34,455 nt of DNA from CAZMGT01 sp964565895 (GTDB taxonomy: Bacteria; Armatimonadota; Zipacnadia; UBA1398; CAZMGT01), in the NCBI GenBank assembly GCA_964565895.1, contig CAZMGT010000042.1, forward strand, positions 1 through 34,455, given 5' to 3'. The notes under the pieces were generated by a model. That model searched no databases and had not been told where the DNA came from. It saw only the letters and a program-made list of their open reading frames with translations. The number at the start of each line of letters is the position of its first letter. The stretch's first letter is position 1. The position numbers and the translations under genes are program-made. Shown here in pieces: positions 24,631-33,575 of this stretch.

Positions 24631-25563
24631 ATGAAAATCGCCGTCATTGGTGCCGGTCAGGTAGGCGCGACCACTGCCTTGCTCATGGCCCAGCAGGAGC
24701 TCGGGGACATCGTCCTGGTGGACATCGTCGAGGGCATGCCCCAGGGCAAGGGGCTGGACATGGCCGAGGCCGGCCCTGTCCTCGGCTACGACAGCAAGCT
24801 TTCTGGAACAAATGACTTTAAGGACATCGCCGGCGCAGAGGTCGTCGTGGTCACCTCCGGCCTCCCCCGCAAACCGGGCATGACGCGCATGGACCTGCTC
24901 GAGAAAAACGCGGAGATCGTGGAAAGCGTCACCAAGGAGATCGTCAACCACGCGCCGGACTCGATTATCGTTATGGTCACCAACCCGCTCGATGTCATGT
25001 GCTACGTCGCCCTGCAGGTGAGCGGGTTCGGGCGCGAGCGAGTGTTCGGCATGGCCGGGGTGCTCGACTCCACCCGCTGCCGCTGCTTCGTTGCCGAGGC
25101 CGTGGGCGTTTCCGTAGAGGACGTGCAGGCGATGGTCCTCGGCGGCCACGGCGACTCCATGGTCCCCCTCCCGCGCTACATTACCGTCGCCGGGATCCCG
25201 ATCACCCAGCTTCTCGATCAGGAGACAATCGACGCTATCGTCGAGCGCACGCGCAAGGGCGGGACGGAGATCGTCAGCCTGCTTAAGACGGGGAGCGCCT
25301 ACTATGCCCCGGGCGCCGCGGTGGCCCAGATGGTCGAGTCCATCGTGCGCGACAAAAAGCGCCTTGTGCCCGCCTCGGCCTACTGCCAAGGCGAATATGG
25401 CTTGGAGGACGTTTACGTGGGCCTGCCCGTGATCATCGGCAAGTCGGGCATGGAGCGCATTGTGGAGATCGAGCTTACCGAGGAGGAGCGGAGCGCGCTG
25501 CACGCCTCGGCAGCGGACGTCAAGGAAGGGATCGACGCCTGGAAGGCGGGGCGCAGCGCGTAA
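24631..25563 (+). CDS. mdh: Malate dehydrogenase (LDH-like type)
   Basis: A 310-residue NAD-dependent enzyme that oxidises malate to oxaloacetate. GAGQVG (7-12) and Asp31 form the NAD site. Arg80 and Arg86 (LPRKPGMTR) bind the substrate's carboxylates; Arg80 in place of Gln marks malate rather than lactate specificity. DSTR (146-149) carries the next substrate Arg, and His173 in GGHGDSM is the catalytic base. The sequence belongs to the LDH-like MDH group found in Bacillota, Chloroflexota and many deep-branching bacteria. ATG at 24631 is chosen because AGGAGG (24615-24620) has a 10-base spacing to it. It is 60 bases after sucD and 27 before the BioD/DRTGG-like gene. Confidence 0.94.
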   Translation: MKIAVIGAGQVGATTALLMAQQELGDIVLVDIVEGMPQGKGLDMAEAGPVLGYDSKLSGTNDFKDIAGAEVVVVTSGLPRKPGMTRMDLLEKNAEIVESVTKEIVNHAPDSIIVMVTNPLDVMCYVALQVSGFGRERVFGMAGVLDSTRCRCFVAEAVGVSVEDVQAMVLGGHGDSMVPLPRYITVAGIPITQLLDQETIDAIVERTRKGGTEIVSLLKTGSAYYAPGAAVAQMVESIVRDKKRLVPASAYCQGEYGLEDVYVGLPVIIGKSGMERIVEIELTEEERSALHASAADVKEGIDAWKAGRSA

Positions 25564-25590
25564 TTTACGCCGCAGAGAGAGGGGCTTTCC

Positions 25591-26706
25591 GTGGGCACAG
25601 GTGGGGACGGCGTGCGCAAGCTGTTCGTCGCGGCAACGCGGCAAAACCAGGGGAAAACCTCCGTCTGCCTGGGGCTAATGGCCGCGTTTCGCCGGCGCTT
25701 CGGCAAGGTCGGGTTTATCAAGCCCGTGGGCCAGCGCTACATCGTCGTAAACGGCCACCAGGTGGACGAGGACTCCGTGCTCATCGAGCGCGTGTGCCAT
25801 GTGGAGTGCGCGCTGTCCGACATGAGCCCCGTGGCTGTAGAGCGCGGGTTTACCGAGCGCTATGTGCAAAACCCCGACCCGGAAAGCCTCATCCAGCGCA
25901 TTAAGCGCTCGTTTGAGCGCGTCGCCCAAAACGCCGACCTTGTCGTCATCGAGGGCACGGGGCACGCGGGCGTGGGCTCGGTGTTCGACCTGTCCAACGC
26001 CACCGTGGCCCGGCTGCTTGGGGCGAAGGTGCTTATTGTCTCCGGCGGGGGCATCGGCCGGCCCACCGACGAGGTGATGCTGAACAAGGCGATGTTCGAC
26101 ATCGAGGGCGTGCCTCTGCTCGGCGTGGTCGTGAACAAGGTCATTCAGGAAAAGTATGCCAAGGTAAACAAGCTCGTGCGCAAGGCCATGGAGCGGCTCG
26201 GCCTGCGCGTGTTTGGCGTCATCCCCTACGTGGCCATGCTCTCCAACCCCACCGTGGCGCTGATCCTCGAGGAAACCGACGCCGAGCTGCTCTCCGGCAA
26301 GCACGGCCTAGACAACGAGGTCACGCGCACCGTCGTCGGGGCCATGCCCCCGCACGTCGCCCTGGACTACTTTACCGAGGGCGCTCTGGTCATTACCCCG
26401 GGCAGCCGCGAGGATGTTATCCTTGCCGCGATCAGCTCCTCGCTGGCAAGCAGCGGCGCAAGCGGCATTGCCGGCCTGCTGCTCACCGGCCCCGACCGCC
26501 CGCACCGTGCCGTAATGAGCCTTATCGAGCGCACGGACATCCCCGTGCTCTGGCTCAAACAAGATACCTACTCCGCCACCTCCCGCGTGCACGACCTAAT
26601 GGTTAAGATCCGGCCCACCGACGAGAAAAAAGTGCGCACGCTAAACTGGCTCGTCGAGGAGTATATGGACGTGGACGGGCTGATCGCAGCGATCGAGGCC
26701 GACTAG
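25591..26706 (+). CDS. BioD-like P-loop plus DRTGG-domain protein
   Basis: A 371-residue protein of the phosphotransacetylase-family type, without the acetyltransferase domain. Residues 10-200 are a dethiobiotin-synthetase-like P-loop ATPase: AATRQNQGKTS (14-24) is the Walker A loop, IEGTGH the switch region. Residues about 215-330 match a DRTGG domain (GAMPPHVALDYFTEGALVITPG is its usual start, near 247-268; described here by its landmarks GAM and ITPGSRED). This domain pair is also the N-terminal part of long Pta proteins. The function of the stand-alone form is not established; nucleotide or CoA-linked sensing is a guess. It sits between mdh and fumA with spacings of 27 and 32 bases, so it is co-expressed with TCA enzymes. 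Start is GTG at 25591 after GAGAGAGGGG. Confidence 0.8.
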   Translation: MGTGGDGVRKLFVAATRQNQGKTSVCLGLMAAFRRRFGKVGFIKPVGQRYIVVNGHQVDEDSVLIERVCHVECALSDMSPVAVERGFTERYVQNPDPESLIQRIKRSFERVAQNADLVVIEGTGHAGVGSVFDLSNATVARLLGAKVLIVSGGGIGRPTDEVMLNKAMFDIEGVPLLGVVVNKVIQEKYAKVNKLVRKAMERLGLRVFGVIPYVAMLSNPTVALILEETDAELLSGKHGLDNEVTRTVVGAMPPHVALDYFTEGALVITPGSREDVILAAISSSLASSGASGIAGLLLTGPDRPHRAVMSLIERTDIPVLWLKQDTYSATSRVHDLMVKIRPTDEKKVRTLNWLVEEYMDVDGLIAAIEAD

Positions 26707-26738
26707 CGAAGCACGCGGCAGGGGCGAACCGGAGGTGG

Positions 26739-27587
26739 TTGGCGATCAGGGAGGTTAGCGTAGAGCAAATTCGCGATGCCGTGCGCGAGCTATGCATTAG
26801 CGCAAACTACGACCTCGGCGAGGCGGAGTTTGAGGCGCTTCAGCGGGCCCGGCAAACCGAGGAGTCGCCTGTGGGCCGCGAGGTCCTCGACCAGCTCGTG
26901 CAAAACGCGGAGATCGCCCGCCGCGAGCGCATGCCCATCTGCCAGGACACCGGGGCCACCGTCGTCCTCGTGGAGATCGGGCAAGATGTGCACATTGTCG
27001 GCGGCGACCTTACCGAGGCGATAAACGAGGGCGTGCGCCGCGGATATGAGGACGGCTACTTGCGCAAGTCCATCGTCGCCCACCCGCTCGAGCGCAAAAA
27101 CACCGGCGACAATACACCGGCGATGATCCGCTATGAGATCGTCCCCGGGGAGAGCGTGCGCATTGTCGTCGCTCCCAAGGGCGGGGGGAGCGAGAACATG
27201 TCCGCGTTTAAAATGCTTACCCCGGCGGAGGGCGAGGCTGGGGTAAAGGAGTTCGTCGTGGAAACGGTGCGCCGCGCAGGGCCCAACCCCTGCCCGCCTG
27301 TCGTCGTCGGCGTGGGCGTGGGGGGGACGTTCGACGTCTGCTGCTGGCTTGCCAAAAAGGCCCTCCTCCGCCCTCTCGGCCAGCCCAACGCCGACCCCAC
27401 GTTCGCCCGGCTGGAGCGCGAGCTGCTCGAGCAAATAAACAACTTGGGCATCGGCCCCTCGGGCCTCGGCGGGCGGACCACGGCGCTTGCCGTGCACATC
27501 GAGTGGTTCCCCTGCCACATTACCAGCCTTCCCGTGGCGGTAAATCTTAACTGCCACGCCGCGCGGCACAAGGAGGTCGTCCTATAA
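26739..27587 (+). CDS. Class I fumarate hydratase, alpha subunit
   Basis: A 282-residue subunit of the iron-sulfur fumarase (or the closely related L(+)-tartrate dehydratase), which interconverts fumarate and malate. The 4Fe-4S cluster ligands are probably Cys68 (MPICQDTG), Cys185 (GPNPCPP) and Cys272 (NCHAARH), with spacings close to known class I enzymes. RKNTGDNTPA (119-128) is the usual active-site segment, and GGSENMS follows. The start is TTG at 26739; GGAGGTGG lies very close, but the homology begins with IREVSVEQI, leaving no other reasonable site except a rare ATC. It pairs with the next gene. The oxygen-sensitive cluster suggests an anaerobic or microaerobic habit, or protection of the enzyme. 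Confidence 0.9.
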   Translation: MAIREVSVEQIRDAVRELCISANYDLGEAEFEALQRARQTEESPVGREVLDQLVQNAEIARRERMPICQDTGATVVLVEIGQDVHIVGGDLTEAINEGVRRGYEDGYLRKSIVAHPLERKNTGDNTPAMIRYEIVPGESVRIVVAPKGGGSENMSAFKMLTPAEGEAGVKEFVVETVRRAGPNPCPPVVVGVGVGGTFDVCCWLAKKALLRPLGQPNADPTFARLERELLEQINNLGIGPSGLGGRTTALAVHIEWFPCHITSLPVAVNLNCHAARHKEVVL

Positions 27588-27621
27588 ACCACGCTTAGGA
27601 TTGGGGGATTGGTTGCGCGCC

Positions 27622-28176
27622 ATGAGCGAAGTGATTAAGCTGACCACGCCGCTTTCCGACGACGATATCGCCGCGCTGCACGCCGGCGACCGCGTGCTGC
27701 TCAGCGGCTCGCTAATTACCGCGCGCGACGCGGCGCACAAAAGGCTCATGGAGCTTATCGAAAGCGGCCAGCCCCTGCCCGTGGACCTGCGCGGGCAGGT
27801 CATCTATTACGTCGGCCCCACGCCTCCCAAGCCGGGGCAGATAATCGGCTCCGCGGGGCCCACGACGAGCTATCGCATGGACCCGTTTACCCCGGCCCTG
27901 CTCGCCCGCGGCCTGAAGGGGACGATCGGCAAGGGCAAGCGCTCGCCCGAGGTGATCGAGGCGCTAAAGCAGCACAAGGCGGTATACTTCGCGGCTACCG
28001 GCGGCGCGGCGGCCTTGCTCTCCACCCATATTAAGGCAGCGAAAATCGTCGCCTATGAGGACCTGGGCACCGAGGCCATGCGCCTGCTTACCGTGAAGGA
28101 TTTCCCGGTTATCGTCGTCAACGACTGCTGGGGCAACGACCTTTACGAGCAGGGTGCCGCGCAATATCGCCGCTAG
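27622..28176 (+). CDS. Class I fumarate hydratase, beta subunit
   Basis: A 184-residue subunit that completes the two-chain class I fumarase. ARDAAHKR (34-41) is the conserved segment with the catalytic Asp, GPTTSYRMD (79-87) binds substrate, and IGKGKR (102-107) and the ATGGAAALL stretch are typical. The C-terminus ends soon after FPVIVVNDCWGND, normal for the beta chain. ATG at 27622 is chosen; TTG at 27601 would add seven residues not seen in the family. It lies 34 bases after the alpha gene and is the last gene of the icd-to-fumarase run. Confidence 0.92.
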   Translation: MSEVIKLTTPLSDDDIAALHAGDRVLLSGSLITARDAAHKRLMELIESGQPLPVDLRGQVIYYVGPTPPKPGQIIGSAGPTTSYRMDPFTPALLARGLKGTIGKGKRSPEVIEALKQHKAVYFAATGGAAALLSTHIKAAKIVAYEDLGTEAMRLLTVKDFPVIVVNDCWGNDLYEQGAAQYRR

Positions 28177-28262
28177 CGCCGCCGGCGACCAGGCGGGCGA
28201 GCCCGGCCCTCCTTCGCCCCAGCTCCCGACCATTCACAACCGACGGCGTCCTTAGCGTTAAA

Positions 28263-28299
28263 GCTCTTTAAGAGCAAAGCGCACAACGCGTTGTTTTTT
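28263..28299 (+). terminator. Weak candidate terminator after fumarase genes
   Basis: GCTCTT-T-AAGAGC (28263-28275), then ACAA-CGCG-TTGT (28283-28294) running into five more T (to 28299). Either stem is short (6 bp without a real loop; 4 bp), so termination here is possible but weak. Confidence 0.35.
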
Positions 28300-28332
28300 G
28301 CACCCCGCCGCCTGCGAAGGAGTCATAATACA

Positions 28333-29757
28333 ATGTGCGTCGATCCGACTAGAGAGATTTCCACCGGAGAAAAGGGCGTGATCACGGTGACAGCGAGGCC
28401 GCGCTTGCTAGTGGCGTGGGCGGTAGTGCTCAGTTTAGTTGTCCTCGCTGTGGCGCTTGGTCAGCCGGCGCGGCGGCGGCCGGCGGCGGGCGGCCAGAAG
28501 CCCGCCCCCGCCCAGGACAAGCAGGCCGCGGCGGAGCAGGGCAACGAGCAAAACCAGCCCCAGGTCGTCGTCTCCGTGACCGACCAAGGGGTGTCTCTGT
28601 TCTGCACGAAGGCCAACGCGCATGAGGTCCTCGGCCGCCTCGCGCAGGCCACTGGGCTGAAGCTCATCGTCAACGACACCGTCTCCGACCGCCTCACCCT
28701 TACCCTGCGCAACCGCACGCCCGAGGAGATCCTCGAGGCCGTGGCCACCGCCTACGGCCTGGCGCTGGAGAAGGTTAACGGGGTATACATGGTCAGCTCG
28801 GGCGTCCCCGACAATCCCGCCTCATACCTCCTCAGCGACATCGCCGCGGTTACCGCAAAGTACGTCCCCGCGTATCGCGTAAAGACCCTCATGCCCAATT
28901 TCCTCCAGGACTATATCAAGGTCAACCCCGCGCAAAACGCCGTCGTCCTTTCCGCCCCGCGCGAGGTCCTGGAGAAGTTTCGCGAAGACGTCGCCCAGCT
29001 CGACATCCCTGCGCAGCAGATCATGATCGACGTGCTTGTTGTCGAGTTTACCGATGTCAGCGTCGAGGAGCTGGGGCTGAACATTACCGCCCAGGGCGGA
29101 ACAACGGCCATAGGTGTTGACACGCTCCTTGGAACAATCACCTTCCAGGGCATCGCCAAGCTGCCGCGCTCGTTTGAAAGCACGCTTAACGCGTTGTGTC
29201 GCGAGGGCCGCGCCCGCGTGCGCGCCCGCCCGCGCATCGCCACCGTTAGCGGCCAGCGGGCGAGCATTTTCATCGGCACGGAGAAGTTCATCAGCCAGCC
29301 CGTGCGCCGCGGCGAGAACTCCATTAAGGCCGGCGTGCGGCTTGAGGTCTCGCCCTATAGCGGCGCTGGCGGGGTAATTATCGTCAACGTCGGCCAGGCG
29401 GAGATCAGCACTCTTACCGCCCCCGATCCCGTCACTGGCCTGCCTAACAAGACAACGCGCACCGCGGAGACGATGGTCCGCGTGCACGACGGGGAGACGA
29501 TCATCCTCGGCGGCCTGGTCCAGCACGAGGTGCACGAGATCCGCCACGCCGTGCCCATCCTAAAGGAGATCCCGATTATCGGGCGGCTGTTCGACCGCAC
29601 GAAAAAGGAGGACGTGCGCACGGAGGTGATGATCTTCATCACCCCGCGCATCCTCACCCTCACCGGGCATCTACCTCCGGAGGAGGAAGCGGAGACGATG
29701 TCGCGCTTTGGCGTCTCGCCCGAGGGGCCGCTGCACAGCGAGGGGGCGAAGCAGTGA
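28333..29757 (+). CDS. Secretin-family outer-membrane protein 1 (short form)
   Basis: A 474-residue secretin, the ring-forming outer-membrane channel of type II/III secretion and type IV pili. The hydrophobic signal is at about 24-43 after a long N-region. A Gln/Ala/Pro-rich linker (44-78) leads to an STN/N0-like domain (about 86-155, SLFCTKANAHEVLGRLAQ) and an N1-like domain (165-228). The secretin core is at 229-441 with the signature VPILKEIPIIGRLF (407-420) and EVMIFITPRI. Unlike the next two genes it lacks the AMIN-like N-terminal part. ATG at 28333 has AAGGAG at 10 bases; GTG at 28378 with GGAG is a good alternative that would give a shorter signal peptide. It overlaps the next gene by GTGA. 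Confidence 0.87.
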   Translation: MCVDPTREISTGEKGVITVTARPRLLVAWAVVLSLVVLAVALGQPARRRPAAGGQKPAPAQDKQAAAEQGNEQNQPQVVVSVTDQGVSLFCTKANAHEVLGRLAQATGLKLIVNDTVSDRLTLTLRNRTPEEILEAVATAYGLALEKVNGVYMVSSGVPDNPASYLLSDIAAVTAKYVPAYRVKTLMPNFLQDYIKVNPAQNAVVLSAPREVLEKFREDVAQLDIPAQQIMIDVLVVEFTDVSVEELGLNITAQGGTTAIGVDTLLGTITFQGIAKLPRSFESTLNALCREGRARVRARPRIATVSGQRASIFIGTEKFISQPVRRGENSIKAGVRLEVSPYSGAGGVIIVNVGQAEISTLTAPDPVTGLPNKTTRTAETMVRVHDGETIILGGLVQHEVHEIRHAVPILKEIPIIGRLFDRTKKEDVRTEVMIFITPRILTLTGHLPPEEEAETMSRFGVSPEGPLHSEGAKQ

Positions 29758-31640
29758 CTGCTTTGGCGCACCTGCTCGTTGTCCTTGCAGCGCTCGGCCA
29801 ACCGCCGCCGCCGTACCTGTTTCGTCCCCGGCGCGAAGTGAAGATCGAGGAGTATGCCTACGCGCGGATTACCGACGTTAAAGTGCAGCGGCTGAGCAAC
29901 GCCGTGCGCATCGTGTTCACCGCCGACGGCGTCCTCCGCGCCGAGGTCGACCCCGAGCACGACCGGCCCGCCTATTACGAGTACGTAGGGGCGGAGCAGC
30001 GGCTGAAGGCCACCACGCGCGCCCCGTTTACCATTTGGAACGCGCGCTCCGCGGTGGGCAACTTCGTCGATGTTAGCTACTACCCCGTGAGCCACGTGGA
30101 GATCGCCCCCATGAGCGAAAGCGCCCTGGGGATCGGCTTGCGCATGGCGCTTGTCCTCTACGAGCCCGCGGGGGCGGTCCAGGTTTTTGATTTCAGAGGG
30201 CGGAGCGCTTGGCGCTGGCGGCGCGACGAGGGCATCGAGGTCACGTTCGACATCCTTCTCTCGCAGGACCGCAAGAAAATCATTATCACCGTGCACAGCA
30301 GCCGCTACATGCCTCCCGCACCGCCGAAGTACGATCCGGAGAAGGTGGGCGCTTATCGCTATCTTGAGGTGCGCGCCGCGGACAACCGCATCTCGGTGTT
30401 TGCCGTCAACGCCGCGGTAGATGCCCTGGTCTCCGAGGTGGCCAAGGCCACGGGGGCGGCGCTCGGTATCGAGCCCGATATGCGCGGCTATGTCACGCTT
30501 AACCTGCCCAACGTCACCGTGCAGGAGTTTGTCAACACGCTCGCCTGCGCCTGCGGCTATGGGGTGGTCGTCTCCGACAGCCGCACGGTGTTCACCCGCC
30601 CGCGGGCGAACGTCTCCAGCTACGTTGGCGGCAAGAGCCGACAGTATCCGGTGAAGTATATCCCCGCCGCGCAGGTCGTTGCCCTGCTCCCTGATGCCGT
30701 GCTTCCGTTCGTCCACGTAGACGCTGCGCACAACGCCGTGGTGGCCACCGCGCCCAAGCCTGTCTTAGACAAGCTCGAGCAAACGATTCGCGCGCTCGAC
30801 CGGCCGTTTCCGCAAATCCGCCTCGACGTGCTCACCGTAGAGGCGACGAAGCGCTCTACGCTGCACAAGGTGCTCTCGCTGAGCTTTGGGCGGGGGCCGC
30901 TGCGCTTTGCCCTGGACACGCTTCTGGGCACCGTATTTTTCGCGCACACCGGCCCGCCGCCCGCGGCCGCGCAGAGCTTTACCATCGCGCCCCTCGCCCT
31001 CGCCGGGCTGGACCTGTTCGGCGAGATCTCCGCCGTGGCCCAGCGCACCGAGGGCGTGACCGTCTCTCAGGGCCAGATCACTACCCTCAACGGCAACGAG
31101 GCCGAGCTGTTCGCCGGCCAGCGCCGCTGGGTCATCCTTAAAGTGCGCTACTACAAGCGCTTCATTCGCGAAAGCCTGCAGTATATCGACGTGGGAACGA
31201 GAGTTCGGGCGACCCCGCTTACCGGCGACGGCGAGACGATCACCTTGAACATCGAGCCCGAGGTAGTGAGCATCGTGAGCGTTGACGAGTACGGCCTGCC
31301 CACGATCGCCACGCGTAGCGCCGAGGCCTCGGTGCGCGTGCGCGCGGGAGAGACCGTGCTTATCGCCGGGCTGCAGTATTTTTACAAGTCGGAGTCGCGC
31401 GAGAAGGTCCCCGTTCTGTCGGACATCCCTCTCCTCGGCTCGCTGGTCAAAGGTCGCCAGCTTCATCAGGAGGCGACCGAGGCGGTAATGTTCGTCACGC
31501 CCCGGGTCGTCCGCGGGGAGAGCATGGACATCCCCTTTGAGCCGTTTCCCCCGCCTCGCGAGGGGAAGCCTTGGCCGTGGGAGCAACAACGCGCGCCTCA
31601 GGTAACGCTCGATGCAGCGCGCGGTTTGTATCCGGAGTGA
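29754..31640 (+). CDS. Secretin-family outer-membrane protein 2 with AMIN-like N-terminus
   Basis: A 628-residue secretin paralogue. A short signal (1-16) precedes an AMIN-like beta domain (about 37-180; ITDVKVQRLSNAVRIVFTADG), of a type that can bind peptidoglycan. STN-like and N1-like domains (about 212-350) follow, then the secretin core (about 354-585) with VPVLSDIPLLGSLV (552-565) and AVMFVTPRV. It has an extended insertion before the core beta-barrel (about 395-430) and a Pro-rich tail. GTG at 29754 overlaps the first secretin's stop (GTGA), with AGGGGG 7 bases upstream, implying translational coupling. The gene ends TGA-TAG, a double stop. Confidence 0.85.
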   Translation: MTALAHLLVVLAALGQPPPPYLFRPRREVKIEEYAYARITDVKVQRLSNAVRIVFTADGVLRAEVDPEHDRPAYYEYVGAEQRLKATTRAPFTIWNARSAVGNFVDVSYYPVSHVEIAPMSESALGIGLRMALVLYEPAGAVQVFDFRGRSAWRWRRDEGIEVTFDILLSQDRKKIIITVHSSRYMPPAPPKYDPEKVGAYRYLEVRAADNRISVFAVNAAVDALVSEVAKATGAALGIEPDMRGYVTLNLPNVTVQEFVNTLACACGYGVVVSDSRTVFTRPRANVSSYVGGKSRQYPVKYIPAAQVVALLPDAVLPFVHVDAAHNAVVATAPKPVLDKLEQTIRALDRPFPQIRLDVLTVEATKRSTLHKVLSLSFGRGPLRFALDTLLGTVFFAHTGPPPAAAQSFTIAPLALAGLDLFGEISAVAQRTEGVTVSQGQITTLNGNEAELFAGQRRWVILKVRYYKRFIRESLQYIDVGTRVRATPLTGDGETITLNIEPEVVSIVSVDEYGLPTIATRSAEASVRVRAGETVLIAGLQYFYKSESREKVPVLSDIPLLGSLVKGRQLHQEATEAVMFVTPRVVRGESMDIPFEPFPPPREGKPWPWEQQRAPQVTLDAARGLYPE

Positions 31641-31646
31641 TAGGCC

Positions 31647-33575
31647 ATGCACCGTTTTGCTGCCGCCCTTGCTGCTGCAGCGCTCGCCCTGGCCCTCATC
31701 GCCGCTCAGCGCAGCGCGGCAATCGTTTACGCAAACATTACCGACATCCAAGTGCGCACGCTCTCTAACTCCGTGCAGATCATCGTTAACGCCGACGGCG
31801 TGCTCCCCTGGTACGGCTCGGACCTCGAGGATGGAAGCACGTACGCCTCGCGCGTGGTGATTAACTTCCCCGAGGCGAAAAACGCCACGGGAAAGAACTT
31901 TATCAACGTCGCCCAGTTTCCGGTAAGCCACATCCAGCTCAGCATCCCCCAGGGGGCGCAGGCGGGCATCGGCGTGCGCATGGAGCTCGTTCTCTTCCGC
32001 CCCTCGCGGATAACCGCCCGGCGCAGCGACGACCAGACGAGCCTGATTATCAGCGTGGAAAGCCCGCGCACATTAGTCGGCGCTGAAGCGGGCCCCGAAG
32101 GGCCCACCGCCGTCAAGCGCCAGCTTACGGTAACCGTCTCGCCCGAGGGGCGACTGACTATCGCCGCCGTCCGCGCGGATATCCACGAGCTGCTTAGCGA
32201 GATCAGCCGCCAGTCCAACTTGGACATCGCCGTAGACGACGCCGTGCGCGGCGAGGTAACTTTGTTCCTCGTCGATGTCCCGCCGGAGCAAGCGTTTCCG
32301 TTAATCGCCGCCGCGGCGGGCCTCGCCCTCTCCGACCCAGAGCAGACCGACGGCGTATATATGTTCAGCCAGGGCATTCCCGAGCAGCTCTCCGCGTATC
32401 GGCTGAGCGGCACGCGCTCGTTCCCCATGGCCAACGTCGAGGCGCGCACCGCGGCGGGCTTGCTCCCCAACTTCCTCTACCAATACCTCCAGTTCAACTC
32501 CCAACAAAACGCCGTCGTTGTGACCGCCCCGCGCAGCATGCTCGAGAAGATCGAGCAAGACCTCAAGGCCATCGACGTCCCCGCGCCGCAGCTACTCATC
32601 GAGGCCCTCGCCGTGGAGTTCGCGGACTCCAAAGACGTCGCCCGAGCGTTCGGCGTGACCTATCTCAACAAAACGGAGAGCACGAGCTTCGACTCCTCCG
32701 CGGGGACGATCTCGTTTGAGACGACCTCCCAGTCGCCGACGAGGATCATGGCGAACATCAAGGCCCTTGTCGCCCGAGGGAAGGCGAAGATTTGGGCTAA
32801 CCCGCGCATGGCCGTGCTCAACGGCGAAGAGGCCCACATCTTCATCGGCCAAACGCGGTTCATTAAGGTGCAAATCACCACGTTCGGCGGGACGAGCGAG
32901 GAGGTACGCGGGGTTAACGTCGGTGTGGACCTCGAGGTCACCCCGCTCACCGGCGGCAACGACGAGATTACCTGCGAGATCCGGCCCAAGGTGAGCAACA
33001 TCTCGGAGATCGACCCTGTTACCGGCCTCCCTGTGCTCAGCACGCGCGAGGTGTCTACTTCGATCCGCGTCAAAGACGGGGAGACGATCATTATCGGCGG
33101 GCTAATCAACCGCCAGACGTCGGTGTCGCACAAGAAAATTCCCATTCTCGGCGATCTCCCGCTCATCGGCCAGTTTTTCCGCAGCAAGGACTCCTCGACC
33201 ACGGAGTCCGAGCTCGTGGTCTTCGTCACCCCGCACATTTTGGACGAGCACGGGCGGCTGCGCGACAGCGCCCTGGAGGAGGAGATTCGCCGGCGCTTTT
33301 TGGGCGAGGAGGGTGCCCTGCGCCTGCCCTTGGCTGAGGTGCGCAAGCGCCTGGCGCAGATTACCCCCGGCATGTCGCGCGACGAGGTGCGCCGCGCCCT
33401 CGGCGAGCCGGAGACGATCAGCACCCTTCCCGTAACCGCCGCCCCGGGCGCGGAGGAGGCCCCCCAAGCGCGCTACGAATACTGGAGCTACGGCCCGATT
33501 ACCGTGCGCTTTAAGGACGGCAAGGTGCAGGCGGTGCGCGACCGCGGCGGGGCAGGGGAAGCTGGTGGAAAATGA
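31647..33575 (+). CDS. Secretin-family outer-membrane protein 3 with BamE-like C-terminus
   Basis: A 642-residue secretin paralogue. The signal peptide (1-25) is followed by an AMIN-like domain (about 30-140; ITDIQVRTLSNSVQIIVNADG region, clearly related to secretin 2), STN-like (about 158-245) and N1-like (250-312) domains. The secretin core (313-532) has IPILGDLPLIGQFF (498-511) and ELVVFVTPHI. After a charged helix (537-570) comes a BamE/SmpA-OmlA-like domain (about 572-632): GMSRDEVRRALGEPE and then YEYWSYGPITVRFKDGKV. This fusion is unusual. ATG at 31647 is served by GGAG (31634-31637) inside the previous gene's end. The stop overlaps the next start (ATGA). Confidence 0.87.
   Translation: MHRFAAALAAAALALALIAAQRSAAIVYANITDIQVRTLSNSVQIIVNADGVLPWYGSDLEDGSTYASRVVINFPEAKNATGKNFINVAQFPVSHIQLSIPQGAQAGIGVRMELVLFRPSRITARRSDDQTSLIISVESPRTLVGAEAGPEGPTAVKRQLTVTVSPEGRLTIAAVRADIHELLSEISRQSNLDIAVDDAVRGEVTLFLVDVPPEQAFPLIAAAAGLALSDPEQTDGVYMFSQGIPEQLSAYRLSGTRSFPMANVEARTAAGLLPNFLYQYLQFNSQQNAVVVTAPRSMLEKIEQDLKAIDVPAPQLLIEALAVEFADSKDVARAFGVTYLNKTESTSFDSSAGTISFETTSQSPTRIMANIKALVARGKAKIWANPRMAVLNGEEAHIFIGQTRFIKVQITTFGGTSEEVRGVNVGVDLEVTPLTGGNDEITCEIRPKVSNISEIDPVTGLPVLSTREVSTSIRVKDGETIIIGGLINRQTSVSHKKIPILGDLPLIGQFFRSKDSSTTESELVVFVTPHILDEHGRLRDSALEEEIRRRFLGEEGALRLPLAEVRKRLAQITPGMSRDEVRRALGEPETISTLPVTAAPGAEEAPQARYEYWSYGPITVRFKDGKVQAVRDRGGAGEAGGK

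Noticed and set aside
25591..26706. Phosphate acetyltransferase (pta) or dethiobiotin synthetase (bioD)
   Set aside because: It lacks the phosphotransacetylase catalytic domain, and the DRTGG domain plus TCA context do not fit biotin synthesis.
28263..28275. GCTCTT-T-AAGAGC palindrome as a regulator-binding site
   Set aside because: Single occurrence, no repeat of the motif near other operons in the window; it may only be part of a weak terminator.
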